Assembly: GCF_003402475.1 (NCBI RefSeq)
Contig: NZ_BFAB01000005.1
Location: 189,633-253,632, forward strand
Length of the DNA: 64,000 nucleotides
Direction of reading: 5' to 3'
DNA from: Mycobacterium sp. MFM001
GTDB lineage: Bacteria > Actinomycetota > Actinomycetes > Mycobacteriales > Mycobacteriaceae
The notes beneath the pieces were generated by a model. It saw only the letters and a program-made list of their open reading frames with translations, had not been told where the DNA came from and searched no databases. Position numbers and translations under genes: made by a program. Of this stretch, positions 48,700 to 58,799 are shown piece after piece. Position 1 is the first letter of the stretch. Each line of letters begins with the position of its first letter.

Positions 48700-50429
48700 G
48701 TTAACGGCACCGGCTCGAGAATCTCGGCGCGAGCCTCCGGAGCGGCGGCCCGCAGCGCATCGGCGGACGCGTCGTCGGGCTGGGCCTGCGAGAGTATCTC
48801 GGCCTCCACCCGCGCCGTGTACGTCTCGACCTCGCGGTCGATGTCGGCGGAAGTCCAGCCCAGGATCGGTGCGACGATCTCGGCCACCTCACGCGCGCAG
48901 TCGACGCCCCGGTGCGGGTACTCGATGGAGATCCGCATCCGGCGCGCCAGGATGTCCTCGAGATGCAGCGCGCCCTCGGCGGCAGCGGCGTAGGCGGCCT
49001 CGACCCGCAGGTAGACCGGCGCCGCAGCGATCGGGTTCAGCAGGTCCGGGCGGTCGTCGGCCATCGCCAGCACCTCGCCGATCAGCGAGCCGTAGCGGTC
49101 CAGCAGATGACGCACCCGATACGGGTGCAGGCCGTGCAGCTCGCCGACATGTTCGGTCTGGTTGATCAGCGCGAAGTAGCCGTCGGCGCCCAGCAGGCGC
49201 ACCTTCTCGGTGATCGACGGCGCCACCCGGGCCGGAACATATTGCGCCGCAGCGTCAATCGCGTCGGCGGCCATCACCCGATAGGTGGTGTACTTGCCTC
49301 CGGCGATCGCGACCAAACCGGGCGCGGGCACCGCCACCGCGTGCTCGCGGGACAGCTTCGAGGTGTCGTCGCTTTCCCCGGCCAGCAGCGGTCGCAGCCC
49401 GGCGTACACCCCGTCGATGTCGGCGTGGGTCAGCGGCGTGGTCAGCACGGTGTTGACCGTGCCGAGGATGTAGTCGATGTCGGCCTTGGTGGCCGCGGGG
49501 TGGGCCAGGTCGAGATTCCAGTCGGTGTCGGTGGTGCCGATGATCCAGTGGCTGCCCCACGGGATCACGAACATCACCGACTTCTCGGTGCGCAGGATGA
49601 TCGCGACGTCGCTGACGATGCGGTCGCGGGGCACCACGATGTGCACGCCCTTGGAGGCGCGAACCTGAAATCGCCCGCGCTGCTTGGACAATGCCTGAAT
49701 CTCGTCGGTCCACACCCCCGTCGCGTTGACCACGACATGACCGCGCACGTCGGTGACCGCGCCGTCCTCGGAGTCGCGGACCCGCACCCCGGTTACCCGG
49801 TCACCTTCGCGCAGTAACGCGATCACCTGAGTGGACGAGCGGACCACCGCGCCGTAATGCGCGGCGGTGCGCGCGACGGTCATGGTGTGGCGGGCGTCGT
49901 CGACCACGGTGTCGTAGTAGCGGATCCCACCGATCAGCGAGCTGCGCCGCAGGCCCGGGCACAGCCTCAAAGCGCCTGCGCGAGTCAAATGCTTTTGCGC
50001 CGGAACGGATTTCGCGCCGCCGAGCTGGTCGTAGAGGAAGATGCCGGCCGCCACGTAGGGCCGTTCCCACCACCGCCTGGTCAGCGGGTACAGAAACGGC
50101 AACGGCTTGACCAGATGCGGCGCCAACGTCGTCAACGACAGCTCGCGCTCGAAGAGGGCCTCGCGGACGAGCCCGAACTCCAGCTGCTCGAGATAGCGCA
50201 GCCCGCCGTGAAACATCTTCGACGACCGGCTCGAGGTCCCGGAGGCGTAGTCGCGGGCCTCGACCATCGCCACCTTCAGACCGCGGGTGGCGGCATCCAG
50301 TGCGCAGCCGGAGCCCACCACGCCGCCGCCGATGACCACCACGTCGAATTGCTCGGCGCCGAGCCGCTCCCAGGCGGAGGCGCGTTGCGCTGGCCCCAGC
50401 GACGAAGCCGGCCAGAACTGATCGCTCAC
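48696..50429 (-). CDS. glpD2: Glycerol-3-phosphate dehydrogenase GlpD2
   Basis: 577 residues. An FAD-binding Rossmann motif VVVIGGGVVGSGCALDAATR opens the protein, followed by SSRSSKMFHGGLRYLEQ, the GlpD signature. The C-terminal helical domain is complete. It oxidises glycerol 3-phosphate to dihydroxyacetone phosphate and passes electrons to the quinone pool, at the membrane. The order lpdA-glpD2-synthase matches Rv3303c to Rv3300c, except that phoY1 is missing here. The start is 53 bases after the lpdA end. Confidence 0.96.
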   Translation of the reverse strand: MSDQFWPASSLGPAQRASAWERLGAEQFDVVVIGGGVVGSGCALDAATRGLKVAMVEARDYASGTSSRSSKMFHGGLRYLEQLEFGLVREALFERELSLTTLAPHLVKPLPFLYPLTRRWWERPYVAAGIFLYDQLGGAKSVPAQKHLTRAGALRLCPGLRRSSLIGGIRYYDTVVDDARHTMTVARTAAHYGAVVRSSTQVIALLREGDRVTGVRVRDSEDGAVTDVRGHVVVNATGVWTDEIQALSKQRGRFQVRASKGVHIVVPRDRIVSDVAIILRTEKSVMFVIPWGSHWIIGTTDTDWNLDLAHPAATKADIDYILGTVNTVLTTPLTHADIDGVYAGLRPLLAGESDDTSKLSREHAVAVPAPGLVAIAGGKYTTYRVMAADAIDAAAQYVPARVAPSITEKVRLLGADGYFALINQTEHVGELHGLHPYRVRHLLDRYGSLIGEVLAMADDRPDLLNPIAAAPVYLRVEAAYAAAAEGALHLEDILARRMRISIEYPHRGVDCAREVAEIVAPILGWTSADIDREVETYTARVEAEILSQAQPDDASADALRAAAPEARAEILEPVPLT

Positions 50430-50481
50430 GGCGCAGGACTCCTGTTACTCGTCGGTAGCACTGGCCTAAGGCTACCGGCAG

Positions 50482-51888
50482 CTAGTCCAGATCGTCGTGC
50501 GCCATCAACCGGCGGGCCGCCTCGGTGATCGAACCCGACAGCGACGGGTAGACCACCAACGTGCGGGCCAACTGGTTGACGGTGATGCGGTTCTGCACGG
50601 CGACGGCGATCGGCAGGATCAGCTCCGAAGCGATCGGCGCCACCACCACCCCGCCGATCACCACGCCGGTGGCCTGCCGGCAGAACAGCTTGACGAAACC
50701 GTGCCGCAGCTCCGACATCTTGGCCCGCGCGTTGGTCCGCAGCGGCAGCATGATCGTGCGGGCCAGCACCGAGCCGTTGTCGATGGCCGACTGCGGCACC
50801 CCGACCGCGGCGATCTCGGGCCGGGTGAACACCGCCGCGGCGACCGTGCGCAGCCGGATCGGGGTGACGGCCTCGCCCAGGGCGTGCCACATAGCGATCC
50901 GGCCCTGCATCGCCGCGACGGACGCCAACGGCAGCAAACCGGTGCAGTCCCCTGCGGCGTAGATGCCGGGCACCGACGTGCGTGACACCCGGTCGACGGT
51001 CAGGTAGTTGCCGCGGCCCAGCTCGATGCCCACCCGCTCCAAGCCCAGGCCGGCGGTGTTGGGCGTCGACCCGATCGTCATCAGCGCATGGCTGCCCTCG
51101 ACGCTGCGACCGTCGGTCATTTTCACCAGGACTCCGCCGTCGGTGCGGGTGACCGAGTCGGCGCGGGCGTTCTTGACCAGCTTGACCCCGCGTTCGGCGA
51201 ACGACTCCTCCAATACCAGCGCGGCGTCGGCGTCTTCGTAGGGCAGCACCCGGTCCCGGCTGGCCACCACCGTCACCTCGACGCCGAGCTCGGTGTAGGC
51301 GTTGACGAACTCGGCGCCGGTCACCCCGGAGCCGACGACGATCAGGTGGTCGGGCAGCGAGTCCAGGTCGTAGAGCTGGCGCCAGGTCAGGATGCGCTCG
51401 TCGTCGGGCTGCGCCGACGGCAGGATTCGCGGGCTGGCGCCGGTGGCGATCAGCACCACGTCGGCGTCGAGTTCGGTGGTGCTGCCGTCGTCGGCGGTCA
51501 CCTTGATGCAGTGCCGGGCCAGGCCGGGGCTGGTGTCGACCAGCTCGCCTTTGCCGGCGATCACCTCGACGCCCATCGAGAGCAGCTGGGCCGTGATGTC
51601 GGCGGACTGCTCGGCGGCCAGCGTCTTGACCCGCTGGTGGATTTCCGGCAGCGAGATCTTGGCGTCGTCGATGTCGATGTCGAACCCGAGGCGCGCGGCG
51701 CGGCGCAGCTCGGTGCGCAGCCCGGTGGAGGCGATGAACGTCTTGGACGGCACGCAGTCGGCCAGCACGGCCGCGCCGCCGATGCCGTCGGAGTCGACGA
51801 CGGTGACCTGAGCGTCGCGCGCGGCGGCGACCAGCGCCGCCTCATAGCCGGCCGGTCCTCCGCCGATGATCACGATGCGGGTCGCCAC
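50482..51888 (-). CDS. lpdA: NAD(P)H quinone reductase LpdA
   Basis: 468 residues of the flavoprotein disulfide reductase fold: VIIGGGPAGYEAALVAAARD at the N-terminus, the second nucleotide-binding motif in LIVVGSGVTGAEFVNAY, and TAGLGLERVGIEL. In true lipoamide dehydrogenases the redox pair is CxxxxC; here the segment reads GGAAVLADCVPSKT, so only one Cys of the pair is kept. That fits M. tuberculosis LpdA (Rv3303c), which reduces quinones and not lipoamide. Confidence 0.95.
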   Translation of the reverse strand: MATRIVIIGGGPAGYEAALVAAARDAQVTVVDSDGIGGAAVLADCVPSKTFIASTGLRTELRRAARLGFDIDIDDAKISLPEIHQRVKTLAAEQSADITAQLLSMGVEVIAGKGELVDTSPGLARHCIKVTADDGSTTELDADVVLIATGASPRILPSAQPDDERILTWRQLYDLDSLPDHLIVVGSGVTGAEFVNAYTELGVEVTVVASRDRVLPYEDADAALVLEESFAERGVKLVKNARADSVTRTDGGVLVKMTDGRSVEGSHALMTIGSTPNTAGLGLERVGIELGRGNYLTVDRVSRTSVPGIYAAGDCTGLLPLASVAAMQGRIAMWHALGEAVTPIRLRTVAAAVFTRPEIAAVGVPQSAIDNGSVLARTIMLPLRTNARAKMSELRHGFVKLFCRQATGVVIGGVVVAPIASELILPIAVAVQNRITVNQLARTLVVYPSLSGSITEAARRLMAHDDLD

Positions 51889-51928
51889 GATCCCTAACCT
51901 ATCGTGGGCTGGCGTTTAAGCTTTCCCC

Positions 51929-52408
51929 GTGCCGCTCTACGCCGCGTACGGGTCGAACATGCATCCGGAGCAGATGCTGCAGCGGGCGCCCCACTCGCCG
52001 ATGGCCGGCACCGGCTGGCTGCACGGCTGGCGGCTGACGTTCGGCGGCGAGGACATCGGCTGGGAAGGCGCGCTGGCCACCGTCGTCGAGGACCCGAACT
52101 CGAAGGTGTTCGTCGTGCTCTACGACGTCACACCGGCAGACGAGAAGAACCTCGACCGCTGGGAAGGGTCCGAGCTGGGGATCCACAAGAAGATCCGGTG
52201 CCGCGTGGAGCGGTTGTCGTCGGACACCACGACCGATCCCGTGCTGGCATGGCTGTATGTGGTGGACGCCTGGGAAGGCGGTTTGCCGTCGGCTCATTAC
52301 CTGGGTGTGATGGCCGACGCCGCTGAAATCGCCGGCGCGCCAGAAGAATACGTGCACGACCTGCGCACCCGGCCGGCCCGCAACATCGGCCCCGGCCACG
52401 GCGAGTAG
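51929..52408 (+). CDS. Gamma-glutamylcyclotransferase-like protein (Rv3304-like)
   Basis: 159 residues from GTG. The N-terminal LYAAYGSNMHPEQMLQRAP is the glycine-rich YGSN substrate loop of the GGCT fold, and KNLDRWEGSELGIHKK contains the acidic position of the catalytic centre. Such enzymes cyclise gamma-glutamyl groups or amines. The exact substrate is not known. It is divergent from lpdA by 40 bases and ends 16 bases from amiA1, which faces it. Confidence 0.88.
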   Translation: MPLYAAYGSNMHPEQMLQRAPHSPMAGTGWLHGWRLTFGGEDIGWEGALATVVEDPNSKVFVVLYDVTPADEKNLDRWEGSELGIHKKIRCRVERLSSDTTTDPVLAWLYVVDAWEGGLPSAHYLGVMADAAEIAGAPEEYVHDLRTRPARNIGPGHGE

Positions 52409-52424
52409 CCGTGCACGCTCGCGG

Positions 52425-53594
52425 CTAGAAGGCGGCCGCCTGCTCGACGATGTTGACCATCACCCGCACCCCGATCGCCAGGGCCCGCTCGTCGAGGTCG
52501 AACGTCGGCTGGTGCAGGTCCAGCTGCGGACCCTGACCCGACCACACGCCCAGCCGGGCCATCGCACCGGGGACTTCTTCCAGATACCAGGAGAAGTCCT
52601 CGCCGCCGCCGGACTGCCGGGTGTCGGCCAGCACGTCGGGGCCGACGGCCTCGATGGCGTGCGCCAGGATCCGCGTCGACACCTCCTCGTTGACTACCGG
52701 CGGCACCCCGCGGTGATAAGCCAGCGTGTGCTCGATGCCGAGCGGCGCCAACAGTGACGACACCGCCTCGCGGATGATGTCCTCCAGGCTCTGCCAGGTT
52801 TCCCGGCTTGCCGTGCGCACGGTGCCGGCCAGCACGCCGGTCTGCGGGATGGCGTTGGCCGCCACGCCCGCGTTCACCGCGCCCCACACCAGCACGGTGC
52901 TCTTACGCGGGTCGATGCGGCGCGACAACACACCGGGCACCCCGGTGATCAGCGTGCCGATCCCGTAGACCAGGTCGGCGGTCAGGTGCGGCCGCGAGGT
53001 GTGGCCGCCGGGCGAATGCAGGGTGATTTCCAGCCGGTCGGCCGCGGACGTGATCGGGCCGGGTTTCACCGCGACCCGGCCGACCGCCAGCCGGGGGTCG
53101 CAGTGCAGCGCGAAGATGCGGGTCACCCCGGCCAGCGCGCCGGCGGCGATCGCGTCGATCGCGCCGCCGGGCATCAGCTCCTCGGCGGCCTGGAAGATCA
53201 GCCGCACCCCGACCGGCAGCTCGGGCACCGACGCCAGCGACAGCGCGGTACCCAGCAGGATCGCGGTGTGCGCGTCGTGCCCGCAGGCATGCGCGACGTT
53301 GGGCATCGTCGACGCGTACGGGGCACCGGTCCGCTCGGCCATCGGCAACGCGTCCATGTCGGCCCGCAGCGCGATCCGCGGCTCGTGGTCCGGGCCGAAA
53401 TCACAGGTCAATCCCGTCCCACCCGGCAGCACCTTGGGGTTGAGCCCAGCGTCGGCCAACCGCTCGGCGACGAACTGCGTGGTGGCGAACTCCTGGCGGC
53501 CCAGCTCCGGGTAGCGGTGGATGTGCCGGCGCCACTCGATCAGGTCGTCGTGGTGGGCCGTCAGCCAGGATTCGGCGGCGTCGATCAGGCTCAT
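52425..53594 (-). CDS. amiA1: M20-family amidohydrolase AmiA1
   Basis: 389 residues, equal to Rv3305c. Motifs are HRYPELGRQEFATTQFV, HACGHDAHTAILLGTAL for the first metal site, FQAAEELMPGGA with the catalytic Glu pair and SGGGEDFSWYLEEVPG near the end. It is an M20D metallo-amidohydrolase that cleaves N-acyl amino acids or similar. It overlaps the upstream amiB1 by ATGA; the two are paralogs and probably act on related substrates. Confidence 0.94.
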   Translation of the reverse strand: MSLIDAAESWLTAHHDDLIEWRRHIHRYPELGRQEFATTQFVAERLADAGLNPKVLPGGTGLTCDFGPDHEPRIALRADMDALPMAERTGAPYASTMPNVAHACGHDAHTAILLGTALSLASVPELPVGVRLIFQAAEELMPGGAIDAIAAGALAGVTRIFALHCDPRLAVGRVAVKPGPITSAADRLEITLHSPGGHTSRPHLTADLVYGIGTLITGVPGVLSRRIDPRKSTVLVWGAVNAGVAANAIPQTGVLAGTVRTASRETWQSLEDIIREAVSSLLAPLGIEHTLAYHRGVPPVVNEEVSTRILAHAIEAVGPDVLADTRQSGGGEDFSWYLEEVPGAMARLGVWSGQGPQLDLHQPTFDLDERALAIGVRVMVNIVEQAAAF

Positions 53595-54775
53595 GACGCC
53601 GTCCGCAACTCGCGCGCCGCCAGCACCCGGTCGCGTTGCTCCGGCGACTCGGCAAGGTGAACCACCGTGCGCGCCAACATGATTGCGCCGTCGAGCACCG
53701 CCTGGTCGGCGCTGGGGCCGGCCGCGGCGGCGGTGAAGGCGGGCTGGTGCAGCACCGCGCCGTCGGCGTCGACGGCCACCAGCGGGTGGATTCCGGGCAG
53801 CAGCTGCGTGATGTTGCCCATGTCGGTGCTGCCCACCGGCAGCGTCGGCTCCAGCTGTTCGTCGACCGGTGTGCGCCCCAGCCGCGCCATCTCGTCGCGC
53901 ACAGTGCCGGCCAGCCATGGGTCGGGCTTGAGCGCCTGGTACGTCGGCTCGAAGTAGCCGACGTCGTAGTCGCAGCCGGTGGCCACCGCCCCGGCCAAAA
54001 AGCAGTCGCCGACACGCGCTTCCAGATCGCGCAGCAGCGACGCGTCCGGGGCCCGCAACGCGTACTGCAGTTCGGTGCGCGCCGGGATGACGTTGCTGGC
54101 CTGCCCGCCGTCGGTGACGATGCCGTGGACCTGCTGACCCGGCACCAGCTGTTGGCGCAGCAACCCGATGGCGACCTGCGCGACGGTCGCCGCGTCGGCG
54201 GCGTTGACGCCGAGAAACGGCGCGGCCGAGGCGTGTGCCTCGCGGCCGGCGTAGGTCACCCGGATTCCCGCCAACGCCAGTGAGCGGGCGGCCGCGATGT
54301 CCAGCGGCCCGGGATGAATCATCACCGCGGCCGCGACGTCGTCGAACACTCCGGCGTTCAGCAGCAACACTTTTCCGCCGCCGGACTCCTCGGCGGGGGT
54401 GCCGATCAGCGCGACGGTCAGGCCCAGTTCGTCGGCGACCTCGGCCAGCGCCAGCGCGGTGCCGACCGCCGACGCGGCGATGATGTTGTGGCCGCAGGCA
54501 TGTCCGATCTCCGGCAACGCGTCGTATTCGGCGCACACGCCGATGACCAGTGGGCCGCTGCCGAAGTCGGCGCGAAACGCGGTGCCCAAACCGCCCGCGG
54601 CCGGGGTGATCTCGAAACCGCGCTCGGCGACCAGCGCTTGCGTCTTGGCGCAGCTGCGATGCTCGTCGAACGCCAATTCCGGTTCGGCGTGGATTGCGTG
54701 GGACAACGCGACCAGGTCGCTGCCACGGCGCCGCACCGCATTCTCGACGGCATCCAACGCGGTGGCTGTGGGCAT
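53591..54775 (-). CDS. amiB1: M20-family amidohydrolase AmiB1
   Basis: 394 residues, equal to Rv3306c. It shows [17 protein letters not shown], then [20 protein letters not shown] for metal binding and [18 protein letters not shown] with the catalytic Glu pair. Like AmiA1 it belongs to the M20D amidohydrolases, with a dimerisation domain in the middle. It is divergent from deoD, 34 bases apart, so the two genes probably share a promoter interval. Confidence 0.94.
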   Translation of the reverse strand: MPTATALDAVENAVRRRGSDLVALSHAIHAEPELAFDEHRSCAKTQALVAERGFEITPAAGGLGTAFRADFGSGPLVIGVCAEYDALPEIGHACGHNIIAASAVGTALALAEVADELGLTVALIGTPAEESGGGKVLLLNAGVFDDVAAAVMIHPGPLDIAAARSLALAGIRVTYAGREAHASAAPFLGVNAADAATVAQVAIGLLRQQLVPGQQVHGIVTDGGQASNVIPARTELQYALRAPDASLLRDLEARVGDCFLAGAVATGCDYDVGYFEPTYQALKPDPWLAGTVRDEMARLGRTPVDEQLEPTLPVGSTDMGNITQLLPGIHPLVAVDADGAVLHQPAFTAAAAGPSADQAVLDGAIMLARTVVHLAESPEQRDRVLAARELRTAS

Positions 54776-54809
54776 TCTTGCAGTATCTCACCGGCTAGGC
54801 TGCCGCATT

Positions 54810-55613
54810 GTGACTGGTCCGGCGGATCCCCACGCACTCGCTGGCCGGGCGGCCGAACTCATCGCCGAGGGCACCGGCGTCGCCGAGCACGACGTCGCGA
54901 TTGTGCTCGGGTCGGGATGGGCGCCGGCCATCGCCGCGCTGGGCCCGCCGACCGCGGTGCTGCCAATGGCCGAGCTGCCCGGGTTTACTCCGCCGACCGC
55001 CGTCGGGCACACCGGTCAGGTGCTGTCGGTGCCGGTCGGTGAGCACCGGGTGCTGGTGCTGGCCGGCCGGATTCACGCCTATGAAGGCCATGACCTCCTG
55101 CACGTCGTGCATCCGGTGCGGGCGGCGTGTGCGGCCGGCGCGCGGGTTGTCGTGCTGACCAACGCGGCAGGCGGGCTGCGCGACGACTTCGAGGTCGGCC
55201 AGCCGGTGCTGATCAGCGACCACCTGAACCTGACCGCGCGCTCTCCGCTGGTCGGGCCACAGTTCGTCGACCTGGTCGACGCGTACTCGCCGCGGCTGCG
55301 GGCGCTGGCCCGCGAGGTCGACCCGGCGCTGGTCGAAGGCGTGTACGCCGGCCTGCCGGGCCCGCACTACGAGACCCCGGCCGAGATCCGGATGCTGCGG
55401 GTGCTCGGCGCCGATCTGGTGGGCATGTCCACGGTGCACGAGACGATCGCGGCCCGCGCTGCCGGTGCCGAGGTGCTCGGGGTGTCGCTGGTGACCAACC
55501 TGGCGGCGGGGATCACCGGCGAGCCGCTCAGCCACGTCGAGGTGCTGGCGGCCGGCGCCGCGTCGGCGACCCGGATGGGTTCGCTGCTGGCCGATGTGGT
55601 CGCGCGCGTGTGA
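54810..55613 (+). CDS. deoD: Purine nucleoside phosphorylase DeoD
   Basis: 267 residues from GTG; M. tuberculosis has 268. It is the trimeric PNP type: [14 protein letters not shown] binds phosphate, [11 protein letters not shown] follows, then [18 protein letters not shown] and [14 protein letters not shown] with the purine-binding residues. It splits purine nucleosides with phosphate. It is the first of a salvage cluster with pmmB, upp, add, deoA and cdd nearby. Confidence 0.96.
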   Translation: MTGPADPHALAGRAAELIAEGTGVAEHDVAIVLGSGWAPAIAALGPPTAVLPMAELPGFTPPTAVGHTGQVLSVPVGEHRVLVLAGRIHAYEGHDLLHVVHPVRAACAAGARVVVLTNAAGGLRDDFEVGQPVLISDHLNLTARSPLVGPQFVDLVDAYSPRLRALAREVDPALVEGVYAGLPGPHYETPAEIRMLRVLGADLVGMSTVHETIAARAAGAEVLGVSLVTNLAAGITGEPLSHVEVLAAGAASATRMGSLLADVVARV

Positions 55614-57243
55614 ACCCGCCGGCGACGATGCAGAGCGAAGCGATGAGGAGGAGCGGCGCATAAACCCCGAGGACTGGATCACTCACGACCCCGACCCGGT
55701 GACGGCCGCCGAGCTCGCCGCATGTGACGCCGCCGAACTGGCTGCGCGGTTCGCCCGGCCGCTGACGTTCGGCACCGCCGGTTTGCGCGGGCCGGTCCGC
55801 GGCGGTCCCGACGCCATGAACCTCGCCGTGGTGCTGCGCGCGACGTGGGCGGTGGCGCAGGTCCGCAAAGCCGGCACCGTCGTCGTCGGCCGCGACGCCC
55901 GGCACGGATCGGCTGCATTCGCCGTCGCAGCGGCGGAAGTCCTTGCTGCCGCAGGGTTTTCGGTGGTATTGCTGTCCGGCCCCGTGCCCACGCCGGTGCT
56001 CGCGTTTGCGGTGCGCCATCTCGGCGCGGCGGCCGGCATCCAAATCACCGCCTCGCACAACCCGCCCGCCGACAACGGGTACAAGGTGTATTTCGACGGC
56101 GGAATCCAGATCGTCCCGCCCATCGACCGCGACATCGAAAACGCCATGGCCGCAGCGCCTTTCGCTGACCAGATACCCAGAGCTCCGGTCGAGCGCGCCG
56201 ACACCGATCTGGTGGACCGCTATATCGAGCGCGCCGCGGCGGTGCGACGCTCGAAGGGTCCGCTCCGGGTGGCGCTGACCCCGTTGCATGGTGTGGGCGG
56301 TGCGGTGGCCGTCGAGACGTTGCGGCGGGCCGGCTTCGGCGAGGTGCACACCGTGGCCGGCCAGTTCGCACCGGACCCCGACTTCCCCACCGTCGCGTTC
56401 CCCAACCCCGAGGAGCCGGGCGCCACCGACGCACTGCTGGCGTTGGCCGCCGACGTGGCCGCCGACGTCGCGATCGCACTGGATCCCGACGCCGACCGCT
56501 GTGCGGTCGGGATTCGCACCCCGGACGGTTCTTGGCGGATGCTCTCTGGCGACGAAACCGGTTGGCTGCTGGGCGATTACATTCTTTCGCACGCTGAAAG
56601 CCCCGGGGCCGCCGTGGTAGCCAGCAGCGTGGTGTCGTCGCGCATGCTGGCCGCGATCGCCGCGCACTACGGCGCGCGCCACGTCGAAACCCTGACCGGC
56701 TTCAAATGGCTGGCCCGCGCCGACACCGACCTGCCGGGCGAAACATTGGTCTACGCCTACGAGGAGGCGATTGGGCACTGCGTCGACCCGGACGCGGTTC
56801 GCGACAAGGACGGCATCAGCGCCGCGGTACTGGTCTGCGACCTGGTGGCATCGCTCAAACAGCAGGGCCGCACGGTGCCCGACATGCTCGACGAGCTGGC
56901 TCGTCGGCATGGCGTGCATGTGGTGGGCGCTGTCTCGAAACCGCTGGGCGACCTGATGAGCCGACTGCGAACCGACCCGCCCCGTCGGCTTGCCGGATTC
57001 GGCGTCACCGCAACCGATCTGCGGCCTCGCACCGACGCGCTTGTCTTCACCGGCGGCGACAACGACATGTCGGTAAGGGTGGTGGTGCGGCCTTCGGGCA
57101 CCGAGCCAAAAGTCAAGTGCTATATCGAGATTCGGTCTGGCGATCGCGACCGCGCGGCCGCGCTGCGCGACGAAGTGGTGGCCGAGATTCAGCGCGGCCC
57201 GAACTGGCGATCTCCGGCGTCGCCCAGACCCGGCACGATGTAG
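55594..57243 (+). CDS. pmmB: Phosphomannomutase/phosphopentomutase-type protein PmmB
   Basis: 549 residues if read from the ATG at 55594, which overlaps the deoD end by 20 bases. Aligned with the M. tuberculosis protein, the natural start should fall at [13 protein letters not shown], where the codon is ATA (55660) with GAGGAGGAG just upstream and no ATG or GTG. The first 22 residues would thus be encoded by the MIRU-like repeat. The alpha-D-phosphohexomutase domains are intact: [16 protein letters not shown] with the phosphoserine, [10 protein letters not shown] for metal binding and [12 protein letters not shown] near the end. It overlaps upp by 55 bases. Confidence 0.92.
   Translation: MWSRACEPAGDDAERSDEEERRINPEDWITHDPDPVTAAELAACDAAELAARFARPLTFGTAGLRGPVRGGPDAMNLAVVLRATWAVAQVRKAGTVVVGRDARHGSAAFAVAAAEVLAAAGFSVVLLSGPVPTPVLAFAVRHLGAAAGIQITASHNPPADNGYKVYFDGGIQIVPPIDRDIENAMAAAPFADQIPRAPVERADTDLVDRYIERAAAVRRSKGPLRVALTPLHGVGGAVAVETLRRAGFGEVHTVAGQFAPDPDFPTVAFPNPEEPGATDALLALAADVAADVAIALDPDADRCAVGIRTPDGSWRMLSGDETGWLLGDYILSHAESPGAAVVASSVVSSRMLAAIAAHYGARHVETLTGFKWLARADTDLPGETLVYAYEEAIGHCVDPDAVRDKDGISAAVLVCDLVASLKQQGRTVPDMLDELARRHGVHVVGAVSKPLGDLMSRLRTDPPRRLAGFGVTATDLRPRTDALVFTGGDNDMSVRVVVRPSGTEPKVKCYIEIRSGDRDRAAALRDEVVAEIQRGPNWRSPASPRPGTM
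55617..55662 (+). repeat. MIRU-like 46-bp repeat, copy B
   Basis: 46 bases that match 19216-19261 (minus strand) at 45 positions. It begins four bases after the deoD stop and ends in the ATA codon where pmmB would be expected to start. Compared with copy A, which continues into ATATGACC and supplies the purE start, copy B continues ATAAACC, so the downstream start ATG is missing. Confidence 0.85.
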
Positions 57244-57812
57244 GCATTTTCGTCCAGCCCCTCGTCGACCGCCGCAGTGAACAGCCGGACAAACGGCGCT
57301 GTCTTCTCCAGCGCCGCAATCCCTTCCGGTGCCGCCACCACGCACAGCACGGTGATGTCGCGGGCACCGCGGCGGTGCAGCAACCCGATGGTGTGCGCCA
57401 TCGACCCGCCGGTGGCCAGCATCGGGTCGAGAACCATCACCGGCTGGGCGCTCAGATCATCGGGCAGCGCTTCGAGATACGGGACGGGCGAAAAGGTTTC
57501 CTCGTCGCGGACCACGCCGACGAAGCCCACCCGGGCTTCCGGCAGCAGCGCGTGCGCCTGGTCGACCATCCCCAGCCCGGCCCGCAGCACCGGCACCAGT
57601 AGCGGCGGCGTGGCCAGCCGTACTCCGGTCGTGTCGGCCAGTGGCGTGTGCACCGGGACGGTTTCGCGCGGCGCATCGCGGGTCGCCTCGTAGACCAGCA
57701 TCAGGGTCAGGTCCCGCAACGCGGCGCGAAACGCGACGTTGTCGGTGCGCTCGTCGCGCAGTGTGGTGAGCCGGGCCGCAGCCAGCGGGTGGTCGACGAC
57801 ACGCACTTCCAC
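57189..57812 (-). CDS. upp: Uracil phosphoribosyltransferase Upp
   Basis: 207 residues from GTG, equal to Rv3309c; the longer ATG start at 57845 would cover the likely promoter. [20 protein letters not shown] begins it, [19 protein letters not shown] follows, and [16 protein letters not shown] is the PRPP-binding loop. It salvages uracil to UMP, and may use uracil released by PsuG or deoxynucleoside breakdown. Its 3' end overlaps pmmB by 55 bases. The start is divergent from sapM, 49 bases away. Confidence 0.96.
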   Translation of the reverse strand: MEVRVVDHPLAAARLTTLRDERTDNVAFRAALRDLTLMLVYEATRDAPRETVPVHTPLADTTGVRLATPPLLVPVLRAGLGMVDQAHALLPEARVGFVGVVRDEETFSPVPYLEALPDDLSAQPVMVLDPMLATGGSMAHTIGLLHRRGARDITVLCVVAAPEGIAALEKTAPFVRLFTAAVDEGLDENAYIVPGLGDAGDRQFGPR

Positions 57813-57849
57813 GGGAATCGACCTTAGTATTTTCGGGCCGGACACGCTT

Positions 57850-57855
57850 TATACT
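57850..57855 (+). promoter_or_regulatory. -10 element TATACT for sapM
   Basis: TATACT lies six bases before the sapM ATG, placing the transcription start at about the ATG, so the message is probably leaderless. The spacing to a -35 is unclear. Confidence 0.5.
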
Positions 57856-57861
57856 CCCGGC

Positions 57862-58758
57862 ATGCGGCGCCGCAGCCGGCGACACGGCAGACGACAGCGG
57901 GCCGTCAGCCTATTCGGCGTCTTGGCGGTCTTGACCGCGGTAATGTCTTGGCCGCCAGCACATTTCGCGCCTACAGCACCTCCGGTGAACACCGCCGCCG
58001 CTATTCCCACGCCCGCGCACGTCGTCGTCGTGGTGGAGGAGAACCGCTCCTACGCCAACATCATCGGCAACCCTGCCGCCCCCTACATCAACTCGCTGGC
58101 CGCCGGTGGCGCGTCGATGACGCAATCCTTCGCCGAAGTGCATCCCAGCCAACCGAACTACTTCGCGCTGTTCGCCGGCAGCACACTCGGCGTCAAGGAG
58201 AACAGCTGCCCGGTCAATGCCGGCAATACGCCGAACCTGGGTTCCCAGTTGCTCAGCACCGGACGCACTTTCGCGGGTTACGCGGAAAGCCTGCCGGCCG
58301 TCGGCTCGCCGGCGTGCAGTTCGGCCAAATACGCCCGCAAGCACGCGCCGTGGGCAAACTTCGCCAACATCCCGCCCGCTTACTCGCTGCCGTTTTCGGC
58401 GTTCCCTGCCAATTACGCCAGCCTGCCGACCGTCTCGTTCGTCATCCCGAATGTCGACAACGACATGCACGACGGCTCGATCGCGCAAGGCGACACCTGG
58501 CTGTACCGCAACCTGTCGCCGTACGCCGAATGGGCGAAAGCCAACAACAGCCTGCTGATCCTGACCTGGGACGAGGACGACAACTCCCAACACAACCAGA
58601 TCCCGACGATCTTCTACGGCGCGCACATCAGGCCGGGCACCTACAGCGAGCCGATCAGCCACTACAACGTGTTGTCCACGCTGCAGCAGATGTACGGGCT
58701 GCCCAAGCTCGGCCTGGCCGCGCGGGCCCCGGCGATCACCGACATCTGGGCAGGCTAG
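57862..58758 (+). CDS. sapM: Secreted acid phosphatase SapM
   Basis: 298 residues, against 299 in M. tuberculosis. The basic N-terminus with MRRRSRRHGRRQ precedes a signal peptide segment SLFGVLAVLTAVMSWPPAHF. The mature part is a phosphoesterase of the phospholipase C/acid phosphatase superfamily with VVVVEENRSYANIIGNP, containing the catalytic Glu-Asn, and LILTWDEDDNSQHNQ with the metal residues. In M. tuberculosis SapM removes phosphatidylinositol 3-phosphate in the host and depends on SecA2 for export. The next gene, satS, encodes its export chaperone. Confidence 0.96.
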   Translation: MRRRSRRHGRRQRAVSLFGVLAVLTAVMSWPPAHFAPTAPPVNTAAAIPTPAHVVVVVEENRSYANIIGNPAAPYINSLAAGGASMTQSFAEVHPSQPNYFALFAGSTLGVKENSCPVNAGNTPNLGSQLLSTGRTFAGYAESLPAVGSPACSSAKYARKHAPWANFANIPPAYSLPFSAFPANYASLPTVSFVIPNVDNDMHDGSIAQGDTWLYRNLSPYAEWAKANNSLLILTWDEDDNSQHNQIPTIFYGAHIRPGTYSEPISHYNVLSTLQQMYGLPKLGLAARAPAITDIWAG

Positions 58759-58799
58759 CCCGCTCGGGCAGCGCGGGCGGTCGTCGTTATTCTGTGCCG

